Source: Megachile rotundata
Taxonomy: Eukaryota; Arthropoda; Insecta; Hymenoptera; Megachilidae
Assembly (NCBI RefSeq): GCF_050947335.1
Contig: NW_027473512.1
Location: forward strand, 1-64,000
Direction of reading: 5' to 3'
DNA: 64,000 nt
Positions 42,001 through 55,770 of the stretch are shown piece by piece. Under the pieces are notes generated by a model that saw nothing but the letters and a program-made list of their open reading frames with translations, did no database searches and was not told the origin of the DNA. A program made the translations under genes and the position numbers. The stretch's first letter is position 1. Each line of letters begins with the position of its first letter.

Positions 42001-45000
42001 AAGTATAGTAATTGTCGTTCTATCGATCATATGTGCATAATATGGTTAATGATATGAGTTAGATTGATAACAGTCAGTGTAATAAGTATAGTAATTGTCG
42101 TTCTGTCGATCTCATAAGCATAATATGGCTAATAATCTGAGTTAGATTGATAATAGTAAGAGTAATAAGTGTAGTAAATGTCGTGCTATCGATCATATCT
42201 GCATAATATGGTTAATAATATGAGTTAGATTCATAATAATAAGAGTAATAAGTATAGTAGTTGTCGTTCTATCGATCACATAAGCATAATATGGCTAATA
42301 ATATGAGTTAGATTGATAATAGTGAGTGTAATAAGTATAGTAATTGTCGTTGTATCGATCATATTAGCATAATATGGCTTATAATATGAGTTAGGCTGAT
42401 AATAATAAGAGTAATGAGTATAGTAATTGTCGTTCTATCGATCATATATGCATAATATGGTTAATAATATGAGTTAGATTCATAATAATAAGAGTAATAA
42501 GTATAGTAATTGTCGTTCTATCGATCATATGTGCATAATATGGTTAATGATATGAGTTAGATTGATAACAGTCAGTGTAATAAGTATAGTAATTGTCTTT
42601 CTATCGATCATATAAGCATAATGTGGCTAATAATATGAGTTAGATTGATAATAATAAAAGAAATGAATATAGTAATTGTCGTTCTATCGATCATATAACC
42701 ATAATATGGCTAATAATATGAGTTAGATTGATAATAATTAGAGTAGTACGTGTAGTAAATGTCGTGCTATCGATCATATCTGCATAATATGGTTAATAAT
42801 ATGAGTTAGATTGTTAATAGTGAGTGTAACAAGTATAGTAATTGTCGTTCTATCGATCACATAAGCATAATATGGCTAATAATATGAGGTAGATTGATAA
42901 TAGTGAGTGTAATAAGTATAGTAATTGTCGTTCTATCGATCATATAAGCATAATATGGCTAATAATATGAGTTAGATTGATAATAATAAGAGAAGTGAGT
43001 ATAGTCATTGTCGTTCGATCGATCATATAAGCATAATATGGCTAATGATATGAGTTAAATTGATATTAATAAGAGTAATAGGTATTATAATTATCGTTCT
43101 ACCGATCATATAAGCATAATATGGCTTATAATATGAGTTAGATTGATAATAATAAGAGTAATAAGTATAGTAATTTTCGTCCTATCGATCATATAAGCAT
43201 AATATGGCTAACAATATGAGTTAGATTGATAATAATAAGAGTAATGAGTATAGTAATTGTCGTTCTATCGATTATATAAGCATAATATGGCTAATATTAT
43301 GAGTTAGATTGATATTAATAAGAGTAATGAGTATACTAAATGTAGTTCTATCGATCATATCTGCATAATATGGTTAATAATATGAGTTAGATTGATAACA
43401 ATAAGAGTAATAAGTATAGTAAATGTCGTGCTATCGATCATATCTGCATAATATGGTTAATAATATGAGTTAGATTCATAATAATAAGAGTAATAAGTAT
43501 AGTAATTGTCGTTCTATCGATCATATGTGCATAATATGGTTAATGATATGAGTTAGATTGATAACAGTCAGTGTAATAAGTATAGTAATTGTCGTTCTGT
43601 CGATCTCATAAGCATAATATGGCTAATAATCTGAGTTAGATTGATAATAGTAAGAGTAATAAGTGTAGTAAATGTCGTGCTATCGATCATATCTGCATAA
43701 TATGGTTAATAATATGAGTTAGATTCATAATAATAAGAGTAATAAGTATAGTAGTTGTCGTTCTATCGATCACATAAGCATAATATGGCTAATAATATGA
43801 GTTAGATTGATAATAGTGAGTGTAATAAGTATAGTAATTGTCGTTCTATCGATCATATATGCATAATATGGCTAATAACATGAGTTAGATTGATAATAAT
43901 AAGAGTAAGGAGTATACTAATTGTAGTTCTATCGATCATGTCTGCATAATATGGTTAATAATATGAGTTAGATTGATAACAATAAGAGTAATAAGTATAG
44001 TAAATGTCGTGCTATCGATCATATCTGCATAGTATGGTTAATAATATGAGTTAGATTGATAATAGTGAGTGTACTGAGTATAGTAATTGTCGTTCTATCG
44101 ATCATATTAGCATAATATGGCTAATAATATGAGTTAGGCTGATAATAATGAAAGTAATAAGTATAGTAATTGTCGTTCTGTCGATCATATAAGCATAATA
44201 TGGCTAATAATATGAATTAGATTGATAATAATAAGAGAAATGAATATAGTAATTGTCGTTCTATCGATCATATAAGCATAATATGGCTAATGATATGAGT
44301 TAGATTGATAATAATAAGAGTAAGGAGTATACTAATTGTAGTTCTATCGATCATATCTGCATAATATGGTTAATAATATGAGTTAGATTGATAATAGTGA
44401 GTGTAATAAGTATAGTAATTGTCGTTCTATCGATCATATTAGCATAATATGGTTAATAATATGAGCTAGATTGATAATAATAAGAGTAATGAGTATAGTA
44501 ATTGTCGTTCCATCGTTCATATAAGCATAATATGGCTAATAATATGAGTTAGATTGATAATAGTGAGTGTAATAAGTATAGTAATTGTCGTTCTATCGAT
44601 CATATTAGCATAATATGGTTAATGATATGAGCTAGATTGATAATAACAAGAGTAATAGGTATAGTAAATGTCGTGCTATCGATCATATCTGCATAATATG
44701 GTTAATAATATGAGTTAGATTGATAATAATAAGAGTAGTAAGTGTAGTAAATGTCGTTCTATCGATCACATAAGCATAATATGGCTAATAATATGAGTTA
44801 GATTGATAATAATAAGAGTAATGAGTATAGTAATTGTCGTTCTATCGATCATATTTGCATAATGTGGTTAATAATATGAGTTAGATTGATAACAGTGAGT
44901 GTAATAAGTATAGTAATTGTCTTTCTATCGATCATGTAAGCATAATGTGGCTAATAATATGAGTTAGATTGATAATAATAAGAGAAATGAATATAGTAAT

Positions 45001-46110
45001 TGTCGTTCTATCGATCATATAACCATAATATGGCTAATAATATGAGTTAGATTGATAATAATAAGAGTAGTACGTGTAGTAAATGTCGTGCTATCGATCA
45101 TATCTGCATAATATGGTTAATAATATGAGTTAGATTGTTAATAGTGAGTGTAATAAGTATAGTAATTGTCGTTCTATCGATCACATAAGCATAATATGGC
45201 TAATAATATGAGTTAGATTGATAATAGTGAGTGTAATAAGTATAGTAATTGTCGTTCTATCGATCATATTAGCATAATATGGCTTATAATATGAGTTAGG
45301 CTGATAATAATAAGAGTAATAAGTATGGTATTGTCGTTGTATCGATCATATTTGCATAATGTGGTTAATAATATGAGTCAGATTGATAACAGTGAGTGTA
45401 ATAAGTATAGTAATTGTCTTTCTATCGAACATATAAGCATAATATGGCTAATAATATGAGTTAGATTGATAATAATAAGAGAAATGAATATAGTAATTGT
45501 CGTTCTATCGATCATACAAGCATAATATGGCTAATAATATGAGTTAGATTGATAATAATAAGAGTAAGGAGTATACTAATTGTAGTTCTATCGATCATGT
45601 CTGCATAATATGGCTAATAATATGAGTTAGATTGATAATAATAAGAGAAGTGAGTATAGTCATTGTCGTTCGATCGATCATATAAGCATAATATGGCTAA
45701 TGATATGAGTTAAATTGATATTAATAAGAGTAATAGGTATTATAATTATCGTTCTACCGATCATATAAGCATAATATGGCTTATAATATGAGTTAGATTG
45801 ATAATAATAAGAGTAATAAGTATAGTAATTTTCGTCCTATCGATCATATAAGCATAATATGGCTAACAATATGAGTTAGATTGATAATAATAAGAGTAAG
45901 GAGTATACTAATTGTAGTTCTATCGATCATGTCTGCATAATATGGTTAATAATATGAGTTAGATTGATAACAATAAGAGTAATAAGTATAGTAAATGTCG
46001 TGCTATCGATCATATCTGCATAGTATGGTTAATAATATGAGTTAGATTGATAATAGTGAGTGTACTGAGTATAGTAATTGTCGTTCTATCGATCATATCT
46101 GCATAATATG
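39087..46110. repeat. Last part of domain A, with short HOR steps up to the domain border
   Basis: TTCGATCGATCAT markers at 40276, 41853, 43015 and 45670 are 19, 14 and 32 units apart. Units of the first 20 kb reappear, for example GTACTGAGTATAG at about 44,071 and 46,063 (as near 1,409 and 10,880). 82-bp units lie at about 39,935 and 45,330. The section ends with a unit of mixed character: GTACTGAGTATAG (A-type) is followed by a CATATCTGC unit that ends in GAGTTGGATTTATAATAAT (B-type). Confidence 0.72.
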
Positions 46111-46185
46111 GTTAATAATATGAGTTGGATTTATAATAATAAGAGTAATAAGTATAGTAATTGTCGTTCTATCGACCATGGAAGC
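46100..46185. repeat. Border between array domains A and B
   Basis: The last clear A-type marker (GTACTGAGTATAG) is at about 46,063. GAGTTGG first appears at 46122, and the first CCATGG unit, a hallmark of domain B, is at about 46,178. The border therefore lies within one or two units and keeps the 83-bp register. No unique sequence, transposon or target-site duplication is seen at the join, as expected if it formed by recombination between related units. Confidence 0.8.
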
Positions 46186-49100
46186 ATAATATAGCTAATA
46201 ATATAACTTAGGTTGATAATAATAGTAGTAATAAGTATAGTAATTGTCGTTCTACCTATCATATAAGCATAATATGGCCAATAAAATAAGTTGGATTGAT
46301 AATAATAGTAATAAGTATAGTCATTGTCGTTCTATCGATCATAGAAGCATAGTATGGTTAATAATATGAGTTGGATTGATAATAATAAAAGTATTACGTA
46401 CTGTAATTGTCGTTCTATCGATCATATCTGCATAATATGGTTAATAATATGAGTTGGATTGATAATAATAATAGTAATAAGTATAGTAATTGTCGTTCTA
46501 CCGATCATATAAACATAATATGGCCAATAAAATAAGTTAGATTGATAATAATAAGAGTAATAAGTATAGTAATTGTCGCTCTATCGATCATAGATGCATA
46601 ATATGGCTATTAATATGAGTTAAATCGATAGTAACAAGAGTAATAGGTATAGTGATTGTCGTTCTATCGATCATATAAGCATAATATGGCTAATAATATG
46701 AGTAAGATTGATAATAAGAAGAGTAATAAGTATAGTAATTGTGGTTCTATCGATCATATCTGCATAATATGGTTAATAATATGAGTTGGATTGATAATAA
46801 TAAGAGTAATTAGTATAGTAATTGTCGTTCTACCGACCATGGAAGCATAATATGGCTGATAATATAAGTTAGATTGATAATAATAAGAGTAATAAGTGTA
46901 GTAATTTTAGGTCCATCTATCATATGAGTATTATATGACTAATAATATGAGTTAGATAGATAATAATAATAGTGATAAGTATAGTAATTGTCGTTCTACC
47001 GATCATATAAGCATAATATGCCCAATAATATAAGTTAGATAGATAATAATAAGAGTAATAAGTATAGTCATTATCGTTCTATCGATCATAGAAGCATAAT
47101 ATGGCTAATAATATGAGTTAGATCGATAGTAATAAGAGTAATAGGTATAGTGATTGTCGTTCTACCGATCACATAAGCATAATATGGCCAACAATATAAG
47201 TTGGATTGATAACAATAAGAGTAGTAAGTATAGTCATTGTCGTTCTATCGATCATAGAAGGATAATATGGCTAATAATATGAGTTGGATTGATAATAACA
47301 AGAGTAATTAGTATAGTAATTGTCGTTCTACCGATTATATAAGCATAATATGCCCAATAATATAAGTTAGATTGATAATAATAAGAGTAATAAGTATAGT
47401 CGTTGTCGATCTATCGATCATAGAAGCATAATATGGCTAATAATATAAGTTAGATTGGTAATAATAAGAGTAATAAGTATAGTCATTGTCGTTCTATCGA
47501 CCATGGAAGCATAATATAGCTAATAATATAACTTAGGTTGATAATAATAGTAGTAACAAGTATAGTAATTGTCGTTCTACCTATCATATAAGCATAATAT
47601 GGCCAATAAAATAAGTTGGATTGATAATAATAGTAATAAGTATAGTCATTGTCGATCTATCGATCATAGAAGCATAATATGGCTAATAATATGAGTTAGA
47701 TTGATAATAAGAAGAGTAATATGTATAGTAATTGTCGTTCTATCGATCATATCTGCATAATATGGTTAATAATATGAGTTGGATTGATAATAATAAGAGT
47801 AATAAGTATAGTAATTGTCGTTCTATCGACCATGGAAGCATAATATAGCTAATAATATAACTTAGGTTGATAATAATAGTAGTAATAAGTATAGTAATTG
47901 TCGTTCTACCTATCATATAAGCATAATATGGCTATTAATATGAGTTAGATCGATAGTAATAAGAGTAATAGGTATAGTGATTGTCGTTCTATCGATCATA
48001 TAAGCATAATATGGCTAATAATATGAGTAAGATTGATAATAAGAAGAGTAATAAGTATAGTAATTGTGGTTCTATCGATCATATCTGCATAATATGGTTA
48101 ATAATACGAGTTGGATTGATAATAATAAGAGTAATTAGTATAGTAATTGTCGTTCTACCGACCATGGAAGCATAATATGGCTGATAATATAAGTTAGATT
48201 GATAATAATAAGAGTAATAAGTATAGTCATTATCGTTCTATCGATCATAGAAGCATAATATGGCTAATAATATGAGTTAGATCGATAGTAACAAGAGTAA
48301 TAGGTATAGTGATTGTCGTTCTATCGATCATATCTGCATAATATGGTTAATAATATGAGTTGGATTGATAATAATAAGAGTAATTAGTATAGTAATTGTC
48401 GATCTACCGATCATATAAGCATAATATGCCCAATAATATAAGTTAGATTGATAATAATAAGAGTAATAAGTATAGTCGTTGTCGATCTATCGATCATAGA
48501 GGCATAATATGGCTAATAATATGAGTTAGATTGATAATAAGAAGAGTAATTAGTATAGTAATTGTCGTTCTACCGATTATATAAGCATAATATGCCCAAT
48601 AATATAAGTTAGGTTGATAATAATAAGAGTAATAAGTATAGTAGTTGTCGTTCTACCGACCATGGAAGCATAATATGGCTGATAATATAAGTTAGATTGA
48701 TAATAATAAGAGTAATAAGTATAGTAATTTTAGGTCCATCTATCATATAAGTATAATATGGCTAATAATATGAGTTAGATTGATAATAGTAATAGTGATA
48801 AGTATAGTAATTGTCGTTCTACCGATCATATAAGCATAATATGCCCAATAATATAAGTTAGAGTGATAATAATAAGAGTAATAAGTATAGTCATTGTCGT
48901 TCTATCGACCATGGAAGCATAATATAGCTAATAATATAACTTAGGTTGATAATAATAGTAGTAACAAGTATAGTAATTGTCGTTCTACCTATCATATAAG
49001 CATAATATGGCCAATAAAATAAGTTGGATTGATAATAATAGTAATAAGTATAGTCATTGTCGATCTATCGATCATAGAAGCATAATATGGCTAATAATAT

Positions 49101-50724
49101 GAGTTAGATTGATAATAAGAAGAGTAATATGTATAGTAATTGTCGTTCTATCGATCATATCTGCATAATATGGTTAATAATATGAGTTGGATTGATAATA
49201 ATAAGAGTAATAAGTATAGTAATTGTCGTTCTATCGACCATGGAAGCATAATATAGCTAATAATATAACTTAGGTTGATAATAATAGTAGTAATAAGTAT
49301 AGTAATTGTCGTTCTACCTATCATATAAGCATAATATGGCCAATAAAATAAGTTGGATTGATAATAATAGTAATAAGTATAGTCATTGTCGTTCTATCGA
49401 TCATAGAAGCATAGTATGGTTAATAATATGAGTTGGATTGATAATAATAAAAGTATTACGTACTGTAATTGTCGTTCTATCGATAATATCTGCATAATAT
49501 GGTTAATAATATGAGTTGGATTGATAATAATAATAGTAATAAGTATAGTAATTGTCGTTCTACCGATCATATAAGCATAATATGGCTGATAATATAAGTT
49601 AGATTGATAATAATAAGAGTAATAAGTGTAGTAATTTTAGGTCCATCTATCATATAAGTATTATATGACTAATAATATGAGTTTGATTGATAATAATAAT
49701 AGTGATAAGTATAGTAATTGTCGTTCTACCGATCATATAAGCATAATATGCCCAATAATATAAGTTAGATTGATAATAATAAGAGTAATAAGTATAGTCG
49801 TTGTCGATCTATCGATCATAGAGGCATAATATGGCTAATAATATGAGTTAGATTGATAATAAGAAGAGTAATTAGTATAGTAATTGTCGTTCTACCGATT
49901 ATATAAGCATAATATGCCCAATAATATAATTTAGATTGATAATAATAAGAGTAATAAGTATAGTAGTTGTCGTTCTACCGACCATGGAAGCATAATATGG
50001 CTGATAATATAAGTTAGATTGATAATAATAAGAGTAATAAGTATAGTAATTTTAGGTCCATCTATCATATAAGTATAATATGGCTAATAATATGAGTTAG
50101 ATTGATAATAGTAATAGTGATAAGTATAGTAATTGTCGTTCTACCGATCATATAAGCATAATATGCCCAATAATATAAGTTAGAGTGATAATAATAAGAG
50201 TAATAAGTATAGTCATTGTCGTTCTATCGATCATAGAAGCATAATATGGCTAATAATATGAATTGGATTGATAATAATAAGAGTAATTAGTATAGTAATT
50301 GTCGTTCTACCGATTATATAAGCATAATATGCCCAATAATATAAGTTAGATTGATAATAATAAGAGTAATAAGTATAGTCATTGTCGATCTATCGATCAT
50401 AGAAGCATAATATGGCTAATAATATGAGTTAGATTGATAATAAGAAGAGTAATATGTATAGTAATTGTCGTTCTATCGATCATATCTGCATAATATGGTT
50501 AATAATATGAGTTGGATTGATAATAATAAGAGTAATAAGTATAGTAATTGTCGTTCTATCGACCATGGAAGCATAATATAGCTAATAATATAACTTAGGT
50601 TGATAATAATAGTAGTAACAAGTATAGTAATTGTCGTTCTACCTATCATATAAGCATAATATGGCCAATAAAATAAGTTGGATTGATAATAATTGTAATA
50701 AGTACAGTCATTGTCGATCTATCG
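46186..50724. repeat. Domain B, first part (CCATGG and 80-bp unit types)
   Basis: A recurring group has a CCATGGAAGCATAATATAGC unit, a TACCTATCATATAAGC unit of 80 bp, and a GATCTATCGATCATAG or CATAGAAGC unit, as near 47,500, 48,910, 49,240 and 50,570. Other types carry TGCCCAATAATATAAG or TTTTAGGTCC (about 46,908, 48,730, 49,640 and 50,052). An open frame at 47981-48175 is accidental. No gene was found. Confidence 0.75.
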
Positions 50725-51310
50725 ATCATATAAGCATAATATGGCTAATAATATGAGTTAGATTGATAATAATAAGAGTAATAGGTATAGTAATTATCGT
50801 TCTACCGATCATATAAGCATAATACGGCTAATAATATGAGTTAGATTGATAATAATAAGAGTAATAAGTATAGTAATTGTCGTCCTATCGATCATATGAG
50901 CATAATATGGCTAACAATATGAGTTAGATTGATAATAATAAGAGTAATGAGTCTAGTAATTGTCGTTCTGTCGATCATATAAGCATAATATGGCTAATAA
51001 TATGAGTTAGATTGATAATAATAAGAGTAATGAGTATAGTAATTGTCGTTTTATCGATCACATAAGCATAATATGGCTAATAATATGAGTTAGATTGATA
51101 ATAGTGAGAGTAATAAGTATAGTAATTGTCGTTCTATCGATCATGTAAGCATAATATGGCTAATAATATGAGTTAGATTGATAATAATAAGAGAAATGAG
51201 TATAGTAATTGTCTTTCTATCGATCATATCTGCATAATATGGTTAATAATATGAGTTAGATTAATAATAGTGAGTGTAATAAGTATAGTAATTGCCGTTC
51301 TATCGATCAT
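50725..51310. repeat. Island of A-type units inside domain B
   Basis: About seven consecutive units carry domain A hallmarks: GGCTAACAATATGAGTTAG, CGTCCTATCGATC, GAGAAATGAGTATAG followed by TCTTTCTATCG, and TAATAGTGAGTGTAATAAG. Both flanks return to B types, with GGCCAATAAAATAAG before and CATAGAAGC with GAGTTGG after. The island differs slightly from any single A copy, for example ATACGGC at about 50,823 and GTCTAGTAATTG at about 50,951, so it is not a fresh copy of a neighbouring A stretch. Ends are uncertain by about one unit. Confidence 0.72.
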
Positions 51311-54300
51311 AGAAGCATAATATGGTTAATAATATGAGTTGGATTCATAATAATAAGAGTAATATGCATAGTAATTGTCGTTCTATCGATCATATCTGCA
51401 TAAGATGGTTAATAATAGGAGTTGGATTGATAATAATAAGTGTAATAAGTCTAGTAATTGTCGTTCTATCGACCATGGACGCATAATATAGCTAATAATA
51501 TAACGTAGGTTGATAATAATAATAGTAATAAGTATAGTAATTGTCGTTCTACCGATCATATAAGCATAATATGGCCAATAAAATAAGTTAGATTGATAAT
51601 AATAAGAGTAATAAGTATAGTAATTGTCGTTCTATCGATCATAGATGCATAATATGGCTAATAATATGAGATAGATCGACAGTAATAAGAGTAATAGGTA
51701 TAGTGATTGTCGTTCTACCGATCATATAAGAATAATATGGCCAACAATATAAGTTAGACTGATAATAATAAGAGTAATAAGTATAGTCATTGTCGTTCTA
51801 TCGATCATAGAAGCATAATATGGCTAATAATATGAGTTGGATTGAGAAAAATAAGAGTAATTAGTATAGTAATTGTCGTTCTACCGATCATATAAGCATA
51901 ATATGGCCAACAATATGAGTTAGATTGATAATAATAAGAGTAATAAGTATAGTAATTGTCGTTCTATCGACCATGGAAGCATAATATAGCTAATAATATA
52001 ACTTAGGTTGATAATAATAGTAGTAACAAGTATAGTAATTGTCGTTCTACCTATCATATAAGCATAATATGGCCAATAAAATAAGTTGGATTGATAATAA
52101 TAGTAATAAGTATAGTCATTGTCGATCTATCGATCATAGAAGCATAATATGGCTAATAATATGAGTTAGATTGATAATAAGAAGAGTAATATGTATAGTA
52201 ATTGTCGTTCTATCGATCATATCTGCATAATATGGTTAATAATATGAGTTGGATTTATAATAATAAGAGTAATAAGTATAGTAATTGTCGTTCTATCGAC
52301 CATGGAAGCATAATATAGCTAATAATATAACTTAGGTTGATAATAATAGTAGTAAGAAGTATAGTAATTGTCGTTCTACCTATCATATAAGCATAATATG
52401 GCCAATAAAATAAGTTGGATTGATAATAATAGTAATAAGTATAGTCATTGTCGTTCTATCGATCATAGAAGCATAGTATGGTTAATAATATGAGTTGGAT
52501 TGATAATAATAAAAGTATTACGTACTGTAATTGTCGTTCTATCGATCATATCTGCATAATATGGTTAATAATATGAGTTGGATTGATAATAATAATAGTA
52601 ATAAGTATAGTAATTGTCGTTCTACCGATCATATAAGCATAATATGGCCAATAAAATAAGTTAGATTGATAATAATAAGAGTAATAAGTATAGTAATTGT
52701 CGTTCTATCGATCATAGATGCATAATATGGCTATTAATATGAGTTAGATCGATAGTAATAAGAGTAATAGGTATAGTGATTGTCGTTCTATCGATCACAT
52801 AAGCATAATATGGCTAATAATATGAGTAAGATTGATAATAAGAAGAGTAATAAGTATAGTAATTGTGGTTCTATCGATCATGTCCGCATAATATGGTTAA
52901 TAATATGAGTTGGATTGATAATAATAAGAGTAATTAGTATAGTAATTGTCGTTCTACCGACCATGGAAGCATAATATGGCTGATAATATAAGTTAGATTG
53001 ATAATAATAAGAGTAATAAGTGTAGTAATTTTAGGTCCATCTATCATATAAGTATTATATGACTAATAATATGAGTTAGATTGATAATAATAATAGTGAT
53101 AAGTATAGTAATTGTCGTTCTACCGATCATATAAGCATAATATGCCCAATAATATAAGTTAGATTGATAATAATAAGAGTAATAAGTATAGTCATTATCG
53201 TTCTATCGATCATAGAAGCATAATATGGCTAATAATATGAGTTAGATCGATAGTAATAAGAGTAATAGGTATAGTGATTGTCGTTCTATCGATCATATCT
53301 GCATAATATGGTTAATAATATGAGTTGGATTGATAATAATAAGAGTAATTAGTATAGTAATTGTCGATCTACCGATTATATAAGCATAATATGCCCAATA
53401 ATATAAGTTAGATTGATAATAATAAGAGTAATAAGTATAGTCGTTGTCGATCTATCGATCATAGAAGCATAATATGGCTAATAATATGAGTTAGATTGAT
53501 AATAAGAAGAGTAATTAGTATAGTAATTGTCGTTCTACCGATTATATAAGCATAATATGCCCAATAATATAAGTTAGATTGATAATAATAAGAGTAATAA
53601 GTATAGTAGTTGTCGTTCTACCGACCATGGAAGCATAATATGGCTGATAATATAAGTTAGATTGATAATAATAAGAGTAATATGTATAGTGATTCTCGTT
53701 CTATCGATCATAGATGCATAATATGGCTAATAATATGAGTTAGATAGATAGTAATAAGAGTAATAGGTATAGTGATTGTCGTTCTATCGATCATATCTGC
53801 ATAATATGGTTAATAATATGAGTTGGATTGATAATAATAATAGTAATAATTATAGTAATTGTCGTTCTACCGATCATATAAGCATAATATGGTCAATAAA
53901 AAAAGTTAGAATGATCATAATAAGAGTAATTAGTATAGTAGTTGTCGTTCTACCGATTATATAAGCATAATATGCCCAATAATATAAGTTAGATTGATAA
54001 TAGTAAGAGTAATAAGTATAGTCATTGTCGATCTATCGATCATAGAAGCATAATATGGCTAATAATATGAGTTCGATTGATAATAAGAAGAGTAATAAGT
54101 ATAGTAATTGTCGTTCTATCGATCATATCTGCATAATATGGTTAATAATATTAGTTGGATTGATACTAATAACAGTAATTAGTATAGTAATTGTCGTTCT
54201 ACCGACCATGGAAGCATAATATGGCTGATAATATAAGTTAGATTGATAATAATAAGAGTAATAAGTATAGTAATTTTAGGTCCATCTATCATATAAGTAT

Positions 54301-55770
54301 AATATGGCTAATAATATGAGTTAGATTGATAATAGTAATAGTGATAAGTATAGTAATTGTCGTTCTACCGATCATATAAGCATAATATGCCCAATAATAT
54401 AAGTTAGAGTGATAATAATAAGAGTAATAAGTATAGTCATTGTCGTTCTATCGATCATAGAAGCATAATATGGCTAATAATATGAGTTGGATTGATAATA
54501 ATAAGAGTAATTAGTATAGTAATTGTCGTTCTACCGATTATATAAGCATAATATGCCCAATAATATAAGTTAGATTGATAATAATAAGAGTAATAAGTAT
54601 AGTCATTGTCGATCTATCGATCATAGAAGCATAATATGGCTAATAATATGAGTTAGATTGATAATAAGAAGAGTAATATGTATAGTAATTGTCTTTCTAT
54701 CGATCATATCTGCATAATATGGTTAATAATATGAGTTGGATTGATAATAATAAGAGTAATAAGTATAGTAATTGTCGTTCTATCGACCATGGAAGCATAA
54801 TATAGCTAATAATATAACTTAGGTTGATAATAATAGTAGTAACAAGTATAGTAATTGTCGTTCTACCTATCATATAAGCATAATATGGCCAATAAAATAA
54901 GTTGGATTGATAATAATAGTAATAAGTATAGTCATTGTCGATCTATCGATCATAGAAGCATAATATGGCTAATAATATGAGTTAGATTGATAATAAGAAG
55001 AGTAGTATGTATAGTAATTGTCGTTCTATCGATCATATCTGCATAATATGGTTAATAATATGAGTTGGATTGATAATAATAAGAGTAATAAGTATAGTAA
55101 TTCTCGTTCTATCGACCATGGAAGCATAATATAGCTAATAATATAACTTAGGTTGATAATAATAGTAGTAATAAGTATAGTAATTGTCGTTCTACCTATC
55201 ATATAAGCATAATATGGCCAATAAAATAAGTTGGATTGATAATAATAGTAATAAGTATAGTCATTGTCGTTCTATCGATCATAGAAGCATAGTATGGTTA
55301 ATAATATGAGTTGGATTGATAATAATAAAAGTATTACGTACTGTAATTGTCGTTCTATCGATCATATCTGCATAATATGGTTAATAATATGAGTTGGATT
55401 GATAATAATAATAGTAATAAGTATAGTAATTGTCGTTCTACCGATCATATAAGCATAATATGGCCAATAAAATAAGTTAGATTGATAATAATAAGAGTAA
55501 TAAGTATAGTAATTGTCGTTCTATCGATCATAGATGCATAATATGGCTATTAATATGAGTTAGATCGATAGTAATAAGAGTAATAGGTATAGTGATTGTC
55601 GTTCTATCGATCATATAAGCATAATATGGCTAATAATATGAGTAAGATTGATAGTAAGAAGAGTAATAAGTATAGTAATTGTGGTTCTATCGATCATGTC
55701 CGCATAATATGGTTAATAATATGAGTTGGATTGATAATAATAAGAGTAATTAGTATAGTAATTGTCGTTC
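51311..55770. repeat. Domain B, middle part
   Basis: This stretch mixes all B unit types. It contains the GTATTACGTACTG marker at 52515 and 55331, and TTTTAGGTCC units at about 53,033 and 54,285. The block at about 54,200-55,400 repeats the order of about 48,660-49,600 and 49,980 onward. An open frame at 53776-53964 results from chance loss of stops. No gene or RNA was found. Confidence 0.7.

Larger units (their letters stand above)
1..46110. repeat. Domain A of the array
   Basis: Units here almost always read GAGTTAG and have CATATAAGC, CATATCTGC, CATATTAGC or CACATAAGC before the core. I noticed neither GAGTTGG nor CCATGG in this domain. The rare unit containing TTCGATCGATCAT is a convenient HOR marker, at 361, 3930, 6673, 9825, 13807, 16627, 20113, 21938, 23347, 26084, 27993, 31395, 33306, 37123, 40276, 41853, 43015 and 45670. 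Every spacing equals a whole number of 83-bp units (43, 33, 38, 48, 34, 42, 22, 17, 33, 23, 41, 23, 46, 38, 19, 14, 32) once individually visible 1-bp indels are counted. A second marker, CGATCTCATAAGC (947, 7259, 10411, 14393, 17213, 20699 and on to 43601), obeys the same rule. Confidence 0.9.

Noticed and set aside
47981..48175. Open frame of 64 codons beginning at TTG, rich in Ser, Asn and Ile
   Set aside because: It is a read-through of three satellite units whose usual in-frame TAG and TGA were altered by chance. It has no ATG start, no upstream signal and no recognisable domain, and the same DNA elsewhere in the array is full of stops.
46391..52515. A constant 37-unit HOR in domain B, from two equal marker spacings of 3,062 bp
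   Set aside because: The order of unit types within the two intervals differs (the second contains the A-type island), and later spacings are 34, 15, 22 and 53 units. The equality may be coincidence.
53776..53964. Open frame of 62 codons beginning at TTG
   Set aside because: Same explanation: part of a B-type run of units. Its near-copy at 60,481 exists because the satellite block was duplicated, not because a protein is conserved.
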